Assembly (NCBI RefSeq): GCF_040549045.1
Contig: NZ_JBEWTB010000002.1
Coordinates: forward strand, 2,432,001-2,496,000
DNA: 64,000 bases
Source of the DNA: Endozoicomonas sp. NE40
GTDB lineage: Bacteria; Pseudomonadota; Gammaproteobacteria; Pseudomonadales; Endozoicomonadaceae
Reading direction: 5' to 3'
This document shows, in pieces, positions 27,356 to 36,453 of this stretch. The translations under genes were made by a program, and so were the position numbers. Below the pieces are notes generated by a model. That model had not been told where the DNA came from, made no database searches, and saw nothing but the letters and a program-made list of their open reading frames with translations. Each line of letters starts with the position of its first letter. Within the stretch, counting starts at the first letter, position 1.

Positions 27356-30300
27356 TCACCCTGATGCCGTTTCCATGCTTTGCATGGGGGCGGCATGCTG
27401 CATCTGTTTTTCCAGCTTGATACCTTTATTCTTTAATATCCTGAACGCTTGATTAAATGTCTTATCCTTTACAGATATCGGTAAACTAAGCGTTGGGTGT
27501 CTTTGTAGTGCAACTTCTGCCGCCCTTTCATCTGACAGGGATCTCCATGCATAAGAAAACAGCTGTTCATAAAGGGGAGCCAGAGACGGGATAACCGGTT
27601 GTTGAAACAGCTCTAATGCTTTGTAAACAGCAATACTGCTCAGGCTTAGTAGTAATCCGTGGTCATCAAAACCAAAATGCTCAAGGTATTGCAAAGCGAT
27701 TCCGTGACCAGAAGGTTGCTGATGCTTCAGGTTTAAGCCCTCGACACTTTTCAACCTGAAAGGAGCTGGCGCCGTAGTGTTCGTTCTTTTAATAAGGTCT
27801 GCTATACGGGCAAAGTTAAAACCCTCTTTCTGGCACCACGTCTTAAGCTGTTGAAAATAATCTTCTTCTCCTTGTCCGGTACATTCTGTCAGGCTGGTTT
27901 TAAGTTGATGAGTTCTACCTATGTCTCTCCTGTCGTACTCTTGAACGTCAATACCAGATGTCCTTAAAAATCTGTAAACATCCTGAAAAGTCCAGCTCGC
28001 AGACTCCCTGCCCTGGCGATCACTGTTTTCAGAGGCTGCCAGAAAAGGTTTCCCTTTGTAATTGACAGGCAGCGGGAGGCCTGGAAGAAGTTTGTAGAGC
28101 TTTCTCCTGATCTCTCTCTGTTTGGGATCCTTTAAGTCGAGAGTATCGCCTGGCTTTAAGCCTGTTGCCATTTTTATGTAATGCTCAAGCATGTCTTCAT
28201 AGGCTGTTGATGCCGGTTCCAGTGTTTTCAGGCACATTTTTAGCTTGTCCAGACTTGTATCGCTGTCTGACTGAAACAACCGCCTGAAAAGTTCAAAATG
28301 TGATGAACTCCACCTTTGGCCTGCTTTAAATACACCGTTTTGAGGCAATGGAAGAGCCTCTCTGTTTTTTGTTCCATTCCAGTCAAAAGCTGTCATTCTG
28401 GGGGTTGCGCTTAAAGAGACGGCATACATGGCAATTGCGGTAAAATATTCGTCCGAGCTGGGGTTCAGCTGTCGTAAAACCGGCAGGTTGAGAATTTCTC
28501 CGTCAGCCACTTTGGCTTTGAACAGGGCATAGCGGACGTTATCGGGCGTCCACTTAGTCTTGTCTCCGGTCCACTCAGGCATTGAGGGTAAGGCTGTTTC
28601 TCCTAGGGCGGTGACAACAGATGCCATGTTCCCTTTGGGATCCCTTTTATCCAGCAGTTCCAAAGCTGTTTCCCGGCTGCGGATCTGAGGTGCCACCAAA
28701 CGATCATACTCATCAGGACACTGGCTCTTAAGAGTCTCCCAGTGACGCTCCTCGTATGAAGCCAGCAATTCATCTCCCTTTTTGAGAGGTTGCAAAGCCT
28801 GAACATAAACAGTACTAAGACGGGGAAAAGCAATCATCTTCACATTAGGCGGTGAAAAGATGTTGATCCCGTCATTGATAAAGGCTCCTCCGCCCTCTCC
28901 CCGGGCAGGTTTTTCAGGGGACTGAATAACCGTATGCTGATCCAGGCTAATCCTGTGTCTCCAGCTGTTACCGCCTTGCCGGTCGCTATCGCTGACTTCC
29001 ATAACGTCGCCGCCATACCAGGTAATATAATCGCCCTTGTCAAAATTTCTGTTCGCAAAAAGCCCCTTGCTTGCACCGGGAATCCTGCTTGGCAGAACCT
29101 TCAGGCCACTGCCAATGGAGCAGAGGTCCCTTTTGTCTGGCAACTGTTTCTTTCGTTTAGGCAAATGAGTGTCGACCGGTGGAGCGCTTTGCCCGGATGA
29201 ACTGACACGCTTGCGAAGGTTATATCCGGAACCAGAAGGTTGAGTATCAGTCTCCGTGATAGGTGGCTCCTCCCCCGGTGGAGCACTTTGCCCGGATGAA
29301 CGGATACGCTTGCGAAGGTTATATCCGGAACCAGAAGGTTGAGTATCAGTCTCCGTGACAGGTGGCTCCTCCCCCGGTGGAGCACTTTGCCCGGATGAAC
29401 GGATACGCTTGCGAAGGTTATATCCGGAACCAGAAGGTTGAGTATCAGTCTCCGAAACAGGTGGCTCATCCTCCGGTGGACTTTGTGGTTCTGTATTTAT
29501 AATACCCTGCAGGCTGGTAAATGATTTCAGGGCATTAGCTAAACGTTTGGCATGTCGATGATGTTTCGCCCCTCCCAGGTTGTCCCTGAAGTCTTTCGTC
29601 GTTTCTAAAAGCTGATACAGGTTACTTATAAGCTGTGTTTCTTTTAACAGGTGGAGAAGCTTTTTGACATCGGATGGAAGGTTCAATGGGGTTTCTGGTA
29701 AGGCTTTTCCTGACAGCTGGTTACAAAAAAGAGTCAATGAGCTCAGCAGGCAGACAATAGCGTTAAATTCTTCAACAACTTTTGGCCTGCTCCAGACTGC
29801 AGAGGAATCTGAGTAAGAGGCTGTGATTTTCGACAATTTGCTGGTGGTAATGGAGGCCAGTTCCTGCCAACTGACCTGGGTACTCGCACTGATTTCTACA
29901 GCGCCTGTTTCCATAGGGTTTATGAGTGTTTTTGTGTCATCCCAGCATCGTAGCGCTTTCACCGGAACAGTCACCCTGACAGGGTAGTTGGATTCCTGAG
30001 TTGACGACTCCCTGAATGCGCCGGGATGATTAAAGCAGGCTCTGGTGCTGTCCAGCCTGATGTTGTCGAAAGAGTTTGACCTCATATAAGAAGGCAGCAC
30101 CTCACTGGTTTCTGCTTTATCAGTCTGGTTTCTGGCTGTATTTGTGAAAGCCTGATGCGTGTTGTGGCAGATTTTTTTTATGAGACACAGCTCTTCTATC
30201 GCTTTATGACAATGCTTTTTTTTACTCCAGTACTGTTTTCTTTCTCTTTCATCGAGTGATTGCTTTTGCTTTTTTTCAAGCCATTCGCTGTATCTGTAAG

Positions 30301-30766
30301 CACCCTCAAGGATCAGGGAGACGCACTGTTCAAGGCCTTTTAATTTAGTATCGAAATCTGACGGAGGAAGGCGTTTTTTCAGCGCAACTGAAAGCTCTTC
30401 AAGTCCGTCCTCCAGCACATCCACCATTTTGCTGGTTTTTATCAGAACATTCTGAGTTGAGGGGTATATATCTTCTGGCAGGCCAAGGTCTTGCAGACAG
30501 GCACCCGGCACATCGATGGCTAACATCTTTGCTTCTGACTGTATATGGTTGCCAGAGTCTGGTTCATAGTGGTCGGCAGAAGGAGCGGTAACGGCAATGT
30601 TATAGCTCTCCATCGACTTTTCCGGCAGCACTTCGCAGGGCGCCGCTTCAGGTATATAAGTAGCAGGAGAGAATGGTCTGGTCACACTCTGGCGTTGACC
30701 ACTGGTTTCAACGATTGGCTGCCCTGTGTTTTCTCTTAATGTTAATGATAATCCCAATCCATCCAT
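27356..30766 (-). CDS. Large SET-domain protein with NLS-like repeats, candidate nucleomodulin
   Basis: SET domains methylate lysines, in eukaryotes mostly on histones. Here the domain lies at about residues 550-680: PGASKGLFANRNFDKGDYITWYGG (AdoMet-binding N-part), GGGAFINDGIN at the place of the NHS motif, and GDELLASYEERHW at the C-part. N-terminal to it are about 430 helical residues of unknown type, then three 33-residue repeats with YNLRKR, then PKRKKQ, resembling nuclear localisation signals. About 450 residues of unknown helical sequence follow. No signal peptide is seen. The gene sits between prlC and yheV, which are close neighbours in Pseudomonas, so it appears inserted. Bacterial SET effectors in Chlamydia and Legionella methylate host histones; the same role here is inference. 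Confidence 0.75.
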   Translation of the reverse strand: MDGLGLSLTLRENTGQPIVETSGQRQSVTRPFSPATYIPEAAPCEVLPEKSMESYNIAVTAPSADHYEPDSGNHIQSEAKMLAIDVPGACLQDLGLPEDIYPSTQNVLIKTSKMVDVLEDGLEELSVALKKRLPPSDFDTKLKGLEQCVSLILEGAYRYSEWLEKKQKQSLDERERKQYWSKKKHCHKAIEELCLIKKICHNTHQAFTNTARNQTDKAETSEVLPSYMRSNSFDNIRLDSTRACFNHPGAFRESSTQESNYPVRVTVPVKALRCWDDTKTLINPMETGAVEISASTQVSWQELASITTSKLSKITASYSDSSAVWSRPKVVEEFNAIVCLLSSLTLFCNQLSGKALPETPLNLPSDVKKLLHLLKETQLISNLYQLLETTKDFRDNLGGAKHHRHAKRLANALKSFTSLQGIINTEPQSPPEDEPPVSETDTQPSGSGYNLRKRIRSSGQSAPPGEEPPVTETDTQPSGSGYNLRKRIRSSGQSAPPGEEPPITETDTQPSGSGYNLRKRVSSSGQSAPPVDTHLPKRKKQLPDKRDLCSIGSGLKVLPSRIPGASKGLFANRNFDKGDYITWYGGDVMEVSDSDRQGGNSWRHRISLDQHTVIQSPEKPARGEGGGAFINDGINIFSPPNVKMIAFPRLSTVYVQALQPLKKGDELLASYEERHWETLKSQCPDEYDRLVAPQIRSRETALELLDKRDPKGNMASVVTALGETALPSMPEWTGDKTKWTPDNVRYALFKAKVADGEILNLPVLRQLNPSSDEYFTAIAMYAVSLSATPRMTAFDWNGTKNREALPLPQNGVFKAGQRWSSSHFELFRRLFQSDSDTSLDKLKMCLKTLEPASTAYEDMLEHYIKMATGLKPGDTLDLKDPKQREIRRKLYKLLPGLPLPVNYKGKPFLAASENSDRQGRESASWTFQDVYRFLRTSGIDVQEYDRRDIGRTHQLKTSLTECTGQGEEDYFQQLKTWCQKEGFNFARIADLIKRTNTTAPAPFRLKSVEGLNLKHQQPSGHGIALQYLEHFGFDDHGLLLSLSSIAVYKALELFQQPVIPSLAPLYEQLFSYAWRSLSDERAAEVALQRHPTLSLPISVKDKTFNQAFRILKNKGIKLEKQMQHAAPMQSMETASG
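27364..27396. terminator. Hairpin inside the 3' end of the SET gene
   Basis: A stem of about 15 pairs, ATGCCG-TTT-CCATGC against GCATGG-GGG-CGGCAT with three G-T wobbles, starts nine bases after the prlC stop. It lies within the last codons of the convergent SET gene. A T-rich stretch follows at 27403-27412. It probably terminates prlC. Confidence 0.5.
29178..29474 (-). repeat. Three in-frame 99-bp tandem repeats in the SET gene
   Basis: Three nearly identical 99-base units begin at 29178, 29277 and 29376. Each encodes 33 residues with the core QPSGSGYNLRKR, followed by a Ser/Pro/Glu-rich linker. The near identity at DNA level points to recent expansion. Confidence 0.9.
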
Positions 30767-30992
30767 AGTTGGTTTCTACCAGTTTTGTCACTGTTTATGT
30801 AGGACTCTTGCAGGCAAAGAAAGTTCCGACAAGCTCTCCGTTAGAAGGCTGCCCGATATGTTAGACTTTGTGGCGTAAAACCTTGCCTTCATGCCTTGCA
30901 AACTGAAGCTGGGAATCTGTCGGATGTCTGTAGTTGACCGCCCCTCCATTACCGGGTAAGGATTGCTGGATGAGCCTTATGGAATTTCAATC

Positions 30993-31274
30993 ATGACAAT
31001 AAAACGGTTTATAGCTGGTGCAGTTTGCCCTGCCTGTGGCGTTCAGGACTCTGTGCGTGTTTTCCGGAAAGAAGACCGCGACATCAGGGAATGTGTTGAC
31101 TGCGGTTTTTCTGATGCAGTGCAGGAAATGCCCGCTCTGGTGGGAGAGCTTCCGGAAACCAGGGTCTCGAAAACCCGGCTTTTGAAAACCAGAGCCTCCC
31201 ACGAAGGCGAAGGCAGGCATGACACTGTAAATGAAGACCAGAACGTTCAGGTGGTTCGTATACTGGACAGCTAG
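30993..31274 (+). CDS. YheV-family zinc-ribbon protein (DUF2387)
   Basis: A small protein with a zinc-ribbon start: MTIKRFIAGAVCPACGVQDSVRVF, then RECVDCGFSD, giving two CxxC pairs. This matches the DUF2387/YheV group, which in Pseudomonas lies next to prlC. Function is unknown. The start at 30993 matches the family N-terminus; a TTG at 30963 would add ten unconserved residues. The C-terminal 45 residues are polar and variable. Confidence 0.82.
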   Translation: MTIKRFIAGAVCPACGVQDSVRVFRKEDRDIRECVDCGFSDAVQEMPALVGELPETRVSKTRLLKTRASHEGEGRHDTVNEDQNVQVVRILDS

Positions 31275-31276
31275 TG

Positions 31277-31927
31277 TCAGGCCGCGGAAGTAAACTTCAG
31301 GTCAATGCCCATCTGATGGGACATACAGTTCCATTTCGACCAGGTGTTAACCCACTCTTCCGGATCTCTCTGGTTGATAAACTGCTGGAATTTTTCAGGG
31401 CTGAAAATAGCCTGGGAACGCATCATATGCCGTACTGTCTGCGCCACTATTGAGTCCAGTTCATTGCCAAACTCTTCTCCCAGAATGGCGTGGATGATCA
31501 GGTTGGGCCAGGTCATATTCATGGGGATCAGAGTGCTGCCGGTTTTTGCCAGCCAGGTGTCATTGACTTCTTCAATCAACCGGTGGGCAAAGTAGGATTT
31601 TTCCAGCAGCTCATACATATCAATGTCTGATCGTGACTGAAGGACAGGAGCCATAAAGTTTTCATTGATGATATCCAGGAACGGATAGATGAAGCCTTCA
31701 ATTCCCAGTTCTTCAGAGGCTTTTTCAAGCGTTCTCAGAAAGTCGGGAACATGGTCTATGTATTCAGCGACGAACTTCAGCAGAGTTTCGCATGCGTTCT
31801 CTTCAGGTAGTTCTATGGTGTGGTGCAGCTGGTCGAGCTGCTTTTCCACCAGTGAACTTAAATGCATGCTCTGTGCTTCGAGTTCTCTTGCGTGATCGAT
31901 AAGATCGCTGATCGCCTGCACGTCCAT
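31277..31927 (-). CDS. Hypothetical cytoplasmic helical protein
   Basis: A 216-residue acidic, mainly helical protein that I do not recognise. The ATG at 31927 (MDVQAISDLIDH) is chosen because a perfect GGAGG lies six bases upstream; upstream ATGs at 31939 and 32026 lack such a site. The sequence has no signal peptide or membrane helix. It is convergent with yheV, whose stop is two bases away. Confidence 0.65.
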   Translation of the reverse strand: MDVQAISDLIDHARELEAQSMHLSSLVEKQLDQLHHTIELPEENACETLLKFVAEYIDHVPDFLRTLEKASEELGIEGFIYPFLDIINENFMAPVLQSRSDIDMYELLEKSYFAHRLIEEVNDTWLAKTGSTLIPMNMTWPNLIIHAILGEEFGNELDSIVAQTVRHMMRSQAIFSPEKFQQFINQRDPEEWVNTWSKWNCMSHQMGIDLKFTSAA

Positions 31928-32337
31928 TTGTGCCTCCATTGACAGTGGCTGGTACTGACTAATGATGATGAGGTTCCGGGGTTCCCTCTTGTAAAACGAG
32001 TTATTGAACAGGTGCGTTTTAAACACACGGCTCTGGATGTAAATCCAGACAAATGTTCATCGGGAACGAAACATAATTGACCATAGAGACAGATTCAGTA
32101 CAAGCAATTTTAAATACCTCTTTTTCATAAAAAATATTACTTTTAGAATAAAAAAAGAAAATAAAAAAATGCCTTGATTTATAAGCTATTTCTTATTTTT
32201 AGAAGCTGTTGTGTAGTCAAAAAAATGACACACAACATAAGCTGATAATGACCATTGCTTCATTGCTTTTCACAAGACAGTCCGGGAAGATATTCTCTGG
32301 AAAAAATATGATGTGAATGAAAATAATTTTTTGTTGT

Positions 32338-32353
32338 TGTGACTTCACTCACA
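32338..32353. promoter_or_regulatory. CRP/Vfr-type binding site
   Basis: TGTGA-CTTCAC-TCACA matches the CRP core consensus TGTGA-N6-TCACA at all ten specified positions. It lies in the control region between the divergent gene at 31927 and coxB and could act on either. Confidence 0.65.
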
Positions 32354-32551
32354 ATTAGTTCCTGACGGCTTTTAATTGGCATGGTAATTTCCAGAAAAGA
32401 TAAATGACGGAACTAAAACGCAATTGTCACAGAACTTAAAAACGTCTTTTGTCGTTTAATTTCAGTCTGGTTTTTACTATGAAAATGTATTTTCCCTCTT
32501 CTGGTTGCCAGGAGAAAAAGTGCAAGAATAATTTCCTTTTTTTTATCCATG

Positions 32552-32579
32552 TTGTTTAATGGAGTTCTGGGACTATACT
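32552..32579 (+). promoter_or_regulatory. Candidate sigma70 promoter for the cox operon
   Basis: A TTGTTT hexamer is followed by 16 bases and then TATACT, a strong -10 match with a weak -35. Transcription would start near 32586 and leave a leader of about 460 bases before coxB. Confidence 0.35.
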
Positions 32580-33046
32580 CTTTGGATCATTATTGTCAGA
32601 TCCTAGGGGTATTTATTGCAGGTTGTTCCTGCGATTTGGGTTTAGCAAGCCGGGGTACAGATTGACACCTGTTTTACCCGGGTACTCAGGCACTAATGTC
32701 TTGGTAGCTTATAAACAGCTAGCTAGGGTGTAGTTAATTTGCAGTGTCCAGGTAGTGTGACTTTGTCTTCTAATGTGAAGGCGTTTTGAATGGTCGCTCT
32801 TGCATAGAAATTTACCCTTTACCACGGTTTAGAGTTCCGCTGGTTGGTGTGTGGGGAAAGCGTTTTTCAGGCAAGATGCTGTAATGACCAGGGTAGGTCG
32901 ATAAGGACAATAACAGAATCAGTTAATGACGTTTGTTGACTGATTCACACCTCTGAATGCAGGGCTCTGGGTCTGCTCAATAATAATAAGAAGTTTCCGC
33001 CTCGACTCTCTGAGACCGGGTGCGGATCGTCAGGGGATGTAAGGGA

Positions 33047-34261
33047 ATGATGCAGCACATGCGAGCACTTTTTCTTCTTGCTGCCGGCTTACTTGGCAGC
33101 TTGTTGCCCGTGCGCCTTATGGCGGACTGGCAGGTCAACATGACTGAGGGGGTGACGGCTATCAGCCGTTCCATCTACGGTCTTCACATGACTATTTTCA
33201 TCATTTGCGTCGTTATTGGCGTACTGGTGTTTGGTGTCATGTTTTATTCAATCATCATGCACCGGAAGTCCCGTGGCGTTGAACCACAGCATTTTCACGA
33301 AAGCACGCTGGTTGAGATTGCCTGGACCACGATTCCATTCCTTATTCTGGTTTTAATGGCTATTCCTGCCACCAGAACCCTCATAGATATTTACAACACG
33401 GATGAAGCCGAAGTGGATATTAAAATCACTGGCTACCAGTGGAAGTGGCAGTATGAATATCTGGGGGAAGGGGTTTCGTTCTTCAGTAATCTGGCGACAC
33501 CTAAAGAACAGATTTACAACGTCCGCAACAAACAAACTAACTACCTGCTGGAAGTGGATGAGCCACTGGTATTGCCCGTTGGCCAGAAGGTTCGTTTTCT
33601 TGTCACCGCCGCAGACGTTATTCATTCCTGGTGGGTGCCGGCTTTTGCCGTTAAACGCGATGCCATTCCCGGGTTTATTAACGAAGCCTGGACCAAAATT
33701 GAAAGACCCGGCATTTACCGCGGGCAATGCGCGGAACTGTGCGGCAAGGATCACGGCTTTATGCCGATTGTAGTGGATGCCAGAACACCTGAAGATTTTG
33801 AAGTCTGGTTGTCGGAGAAAAAACAGGAAGCAGAACGCATTAAAAAGCTGACTGAAGAAGACTGGGACATGGATAAGTTGATGAAGCTGGGTAAAACCAC
33901 TTACGAAAAAATCTGTGCAGCCTGTCATCAGGTGGGTGGAGAGGGAATGCCTCCAGTGTTCCCGGCATTAAAAGGCGCGGATATGACGGTTAAGGCTGAC
34001 GGACTTAAAGACCACGTTGATATCGTGATGAATGGCAAAAAAGGGTCAGCTATGCAGGCATTCGCCAACCAGCTGAATGAAGCCGAGCTGGCCGCCGTTA
34101 TTACTTATGAGCGAAACGCCTGGGGTAATAACACGGGGCAACTTGTCACTCCGAAACAGATTCTTGACTACAAGAAGACAGGAGAACTGAAGCCAGACGA
34201 CAGCGCCAAACCAGCAGCAAACCAGCAGCAAGCTGCTCTTGAAAAGCAAGCATCGCTGTGA
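33047..34261 (+). CDS. coxB: Cytochrome c oxidase subunit II, with fused cytochrome c domain
   Basis: Subunit II accepts electrons from cytochrome c at the CuA centre. Order of parts: signal-like start (MRALFLLAAGLLGSLLP), two membrane helices, a cupredoxin domain with the CuA ligands in DVIHSWWVP and GQCAELCGKDHGFMP, and a C-terminal cytochrome c domain with CAACH (about residue 290) and MPPVFPAL. The extra heme domain makes this a caa3-like subunit, as in Pseudomonas. The start at 33047 is one of three close ATGs (33047, 33050, 33059); AAGGGA precedes them. It is the first gene of the cox operon. Confidence 0.95.
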   Translation: MMQHMRALFLLAAGLLGSLLPVRLMADWQVNMTEGVTAISRSIYGLHMTIFIICVVIGVLVFGVMFYSIIMHRKSRGVEPQHFHESTLVEIAWTTIPFLILVLMAIPATRTLIDIYNTDEAEVDIKITGYQWKWQYEYLGEGVSFFSNLATPKEQIYNVRNKQTNYLLEVDEPLVLPVGQKVRFLVTAADVIHSWWVPAFAVKRDAIPGFINEAWTKIERPGIYRGQCAELCGKDHGFMPIVVDARTPEDFEVWLSEKKQEAERIKKLTEEDWDMDKLMKLGKTTYEKICAACHQVGGEGMPPVFPALKGADMTVKADGLKDHVDIVMNGKKGSAMQAFANQLNEAELAAVITYERNAWGNNTGQLVTPKQILDYKKTGELKPDDSAKPAANQQQAALEKQASL

Positions 34262-34271
34262 GGACGCCATT

Positions 34272-35855
34272 ATGACCGAACATACACTTGCACATCACGA
34301 CGATCACCATCACGGTCCGGCAAAAGGCTTAATGCGCTGGGTGCTGACCACCAACCACAAAGACATTGGTACGATGTATCTGTGGTTCAGCTTCATCATG
34401 TTTCTGACGGGTGGTGCCATGGCAATGGTTATCCGGGCGGAACTGTTTCAGCCCGGGTTACAGATTGTAGAGCCGGCATTTTTTAACCAGATGACCACCA
34501 TGCATGGCCTCATCATGGTCTTTGGTGCGGTTATGCCTGCTTTTGTCGGGCTGGCTAACTGGATGATTCCGATGATGATTGGTGCGCCTGATATGGCATT
34601 GCCAAGAATGAATAACTGGAGTTTCTGGATTCTGCCGTTTGCTGCCCTGATGCTGGTCAGCACTCTGTTTATGGAAGGTGGCGGCCCTAACTTTGGCTGG
34701 ACCTTCTATGCGCCGCTGTCCACTCATTATTCTCCGCCTTCAACAACCTTCTTTGTTTTTGCCATTCACATGCTGGGTATCTCATCGATTATGGGAGCGA
34801 TCAACATTATCGCCACCATTCTCAACCTGCGGGCTCCCGGCATGACCATGATGAAAATGCCTCTGTTTGTCTGGACCTGGCTGATCACTGCCTATCTTCT
34901 GATAGCAGTGATGCCGGTGCTGGCGGGTGCGGTGACCATGGTTTTGATGGACATTCACTTTGGCACCAGCTTCTTTAACGCTGGCGGTGGCGGTGACCCT
35001 GTACTGTTTCAGCATATCTTCTGGTTCTTCGGGCATCCGGAAGTGTACATCATGATACTGCCTTCTTTTGGTATCGCGTCTGCGATCATTCCTACCTTTG
35101 CCCGAAAACCACTGTTTGGTTACACGTCAATGGTCTATGCCACCAGTAGCATTGCATTCCTGTCGTTTATTGTGTGGGCGCATCACATGTTCACAGTAGG
35201 GATTCCGCTGGTGGGTGAGCTGTTCTTTATGTATGCCACCATGCTGATTGCTGTGCCAACGGGTGTGAAGGTCTTCAACTGGGTGACCACCATGTTCCGT
35301 GGAGCCATGACCTTTGAAACACCCATGCTGTTTGCCATTGCCTTTGTGGTGTTGTTCACCATCGGCGGTTTCTCCGGGCTTATGCTGGCAATTGCACCGG
35401 CGGATTTCCAGTACCACGACACTTACTTTGTGGTGGCACATTTCCATTACGTTCTGGTACCGGGCGCTATCTTTGCCATCTTTGCCGCTGCGTATTACTG
35501 GTTACCCAAGTGGACGGGTCACATGTACGACGAAACGCTGGGGAAAACTCACTTCTGGCTGTCGTTTATAGGCATGAACCTGACGTTTTTCCCAATGCAT
35601 TTTGTTGGTCTGGCGGGCATGCCCAGACGTATTCCGGATTACGCCCTGCAATTTGCCGACTTTAACCAGATTGCCAGTATCGGTGGCTTTCTGTTTGGAG
35701 CCACACAACTGTTGTTCCTGTTCATTGTGATCAAGTGCATTCGCGGTGGTAAGAAAGCGGAAGCACAGGTCTGGGAAAGCGCTGAAGGGTTGGAGTGGAG
35801 TGTACCCTCCCCGGCTCCCTACCACACCTTTACGACACCTCCTGATGTGAAGTAA
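34272..35855 (+). CDS. coxA: Cytochrome c oxidase subunit I
   Basis: The catalytic subunit of aa3-type oxidase with about 12 membrane helices. Seen are the CuB ligand and cross-linked Tyr with the proton-channel Glu in WFFGHPEVYIMILP, the CuB His pair in WAHHMFTVG, and the heme a/a3 ligands in VVAHFHYVL. The HPEVY sequence places it in the A1 class. The start at 34272 (MTEHTLAHHDDHHH) has GAGGA nine bases upstream and follows coxB directly. Confidence 0.96.
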   Translation: MTEHTLAHHDDHHHGPAKGLMRWVLTTNHKDIGTMYLWFSFIMFLTGGAMAMVIRAELFQPGLQIVEPAFFNQMTTMHGLIMVFGAVMPAFVGLANWMIPMMIGAPDMALPRMNNWSFWILPFAALMLVSTLFMEGGGPNFGWTFYAPLSTHYSPPSTTFFVFAIHMLGISSIMGAINIIATILNLRAPGMTMMKMPLFVWTWLITAYLLIAVMPVLAGAVTMVLMDIHFGTSFFNAGGGGDPVLFQHIFWFFGHPEVYIMILPSFGIASAIIPTFARKPLFGYTSMVYATSSIAFLSFIVWAHHMFTVGIPLVGELFFMYATMLIAVPTGVKVFNWVTTMFRGAMTFETPMLFAIAFVVLFTIGGFSGLMLAIAPADFQYHDTYFVVAHFHYVLVPGAIFAIFAAAYYWLPKWTGHMYDETLGKTHFWLSFIGMNLTFFPMHFVGLAGMPRRIPDYALQFADFNQIASIGGFLFGATQLLFLFIVIKCIRGGKKAEAQVWESAEGLEWSVPSPAPYHTFTTPPDVK

Positions 35856-35870
35856 GGCAAGGGTTGCGGT

Positions 35871-36443
35871 ATGACAGAGAAGGATAAAGCGAAAGAAGAA
35901 AAAGTCGTCGATCTGTCAAAGCGAACCATGCTGCGTACCGGGCTGGTTGCGGGTGGTATGTTTGGTTTTGGCTTCGCCCTGGTTCCGATTTACGACGTTT
36001 TCTGCAAAGTCACGGGTTTGAACGGCAAGACGGACCCGAACCCCTATACCGGCAAAGCGGTGATGGATACCAGCCGCACGATCAAAGTGCAGTTTGTGGC
36101 AACAAAAAATGCAGGGATGAGCTGGGATTTTCATCCGGATATTTCTGAAGTCGAAGTGCATCCGGGCCAGGTAGGAGAACTCAGCTTTTACGCTCGTAAC
36201 CCGACCAGTGAACGAATGATCGGCCAGGCAATACCCAGTGTAACGCCGTTTCAGGCCACTAATTATCTGCACAAGGTGGAATGTTTCTGCTTTACCACCC
36301 AGACCCTTGATGCAGGTGAAGAAAAAGTCATGCCGCTGAGAATTATTGTGGATCAGGAATTACCCCGGCATATCACCAAACTAACCCTGTCGTATACTCT
36401 GTTTGATGTGACGACCATGGGGGAAAGGACGCAGAAGTCTTGA
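35871..36443 (+). CDS. ctaG: Cytochrome c oxidase assembly protein CtaG (Cox11)
   Basis: CtaG delivers copper to the CuB site of subunit I. It has one N-terminal membrane helix (TGLVAGGMFGFGFALVPIYDVFC) and a periplasmic domain with the copper-binding CFCF in KVECFCFTTQTL. The 190-residue length fits, and it lies between coxA and coxC as is usual. Confidence 0.94.
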   Translation: MTEKDKAKEEKVVDLSKRTMLRTGLVAGGMFGFGFALVPIYDVFCKVTGLNGKTDPNPYTGKAVMDTSRTIKVQFVATKNAGMSWDFHPDISEVEVHPGQVGELSFYARNPTSERMIGQAIPSVTPFQATNYLHKVECFCFTTQTLDAGEEKVMPLRIIVDQELPRHITKLTLSYTLFDVTTMGERTQKS

Positions 36444-36453
36444 GGAGAGTTTA

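Larger units (their letters stand above)
31928..33046. other. Long AT-rich control region upstream of the cox operon
   Basis: About 1.1 kb without a supportable gene. It is AT-rich from 32090 to 32540 and contains a perfect CRP-type site (32338-32353) and a promoter-like pair (32552-32579). The rest, up to the coxB ribosome binding site, shows no RNA gene or repeat that I recognise. A long leader upstream of coxB is likely if the promoter is used. Confidence 0.5.
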
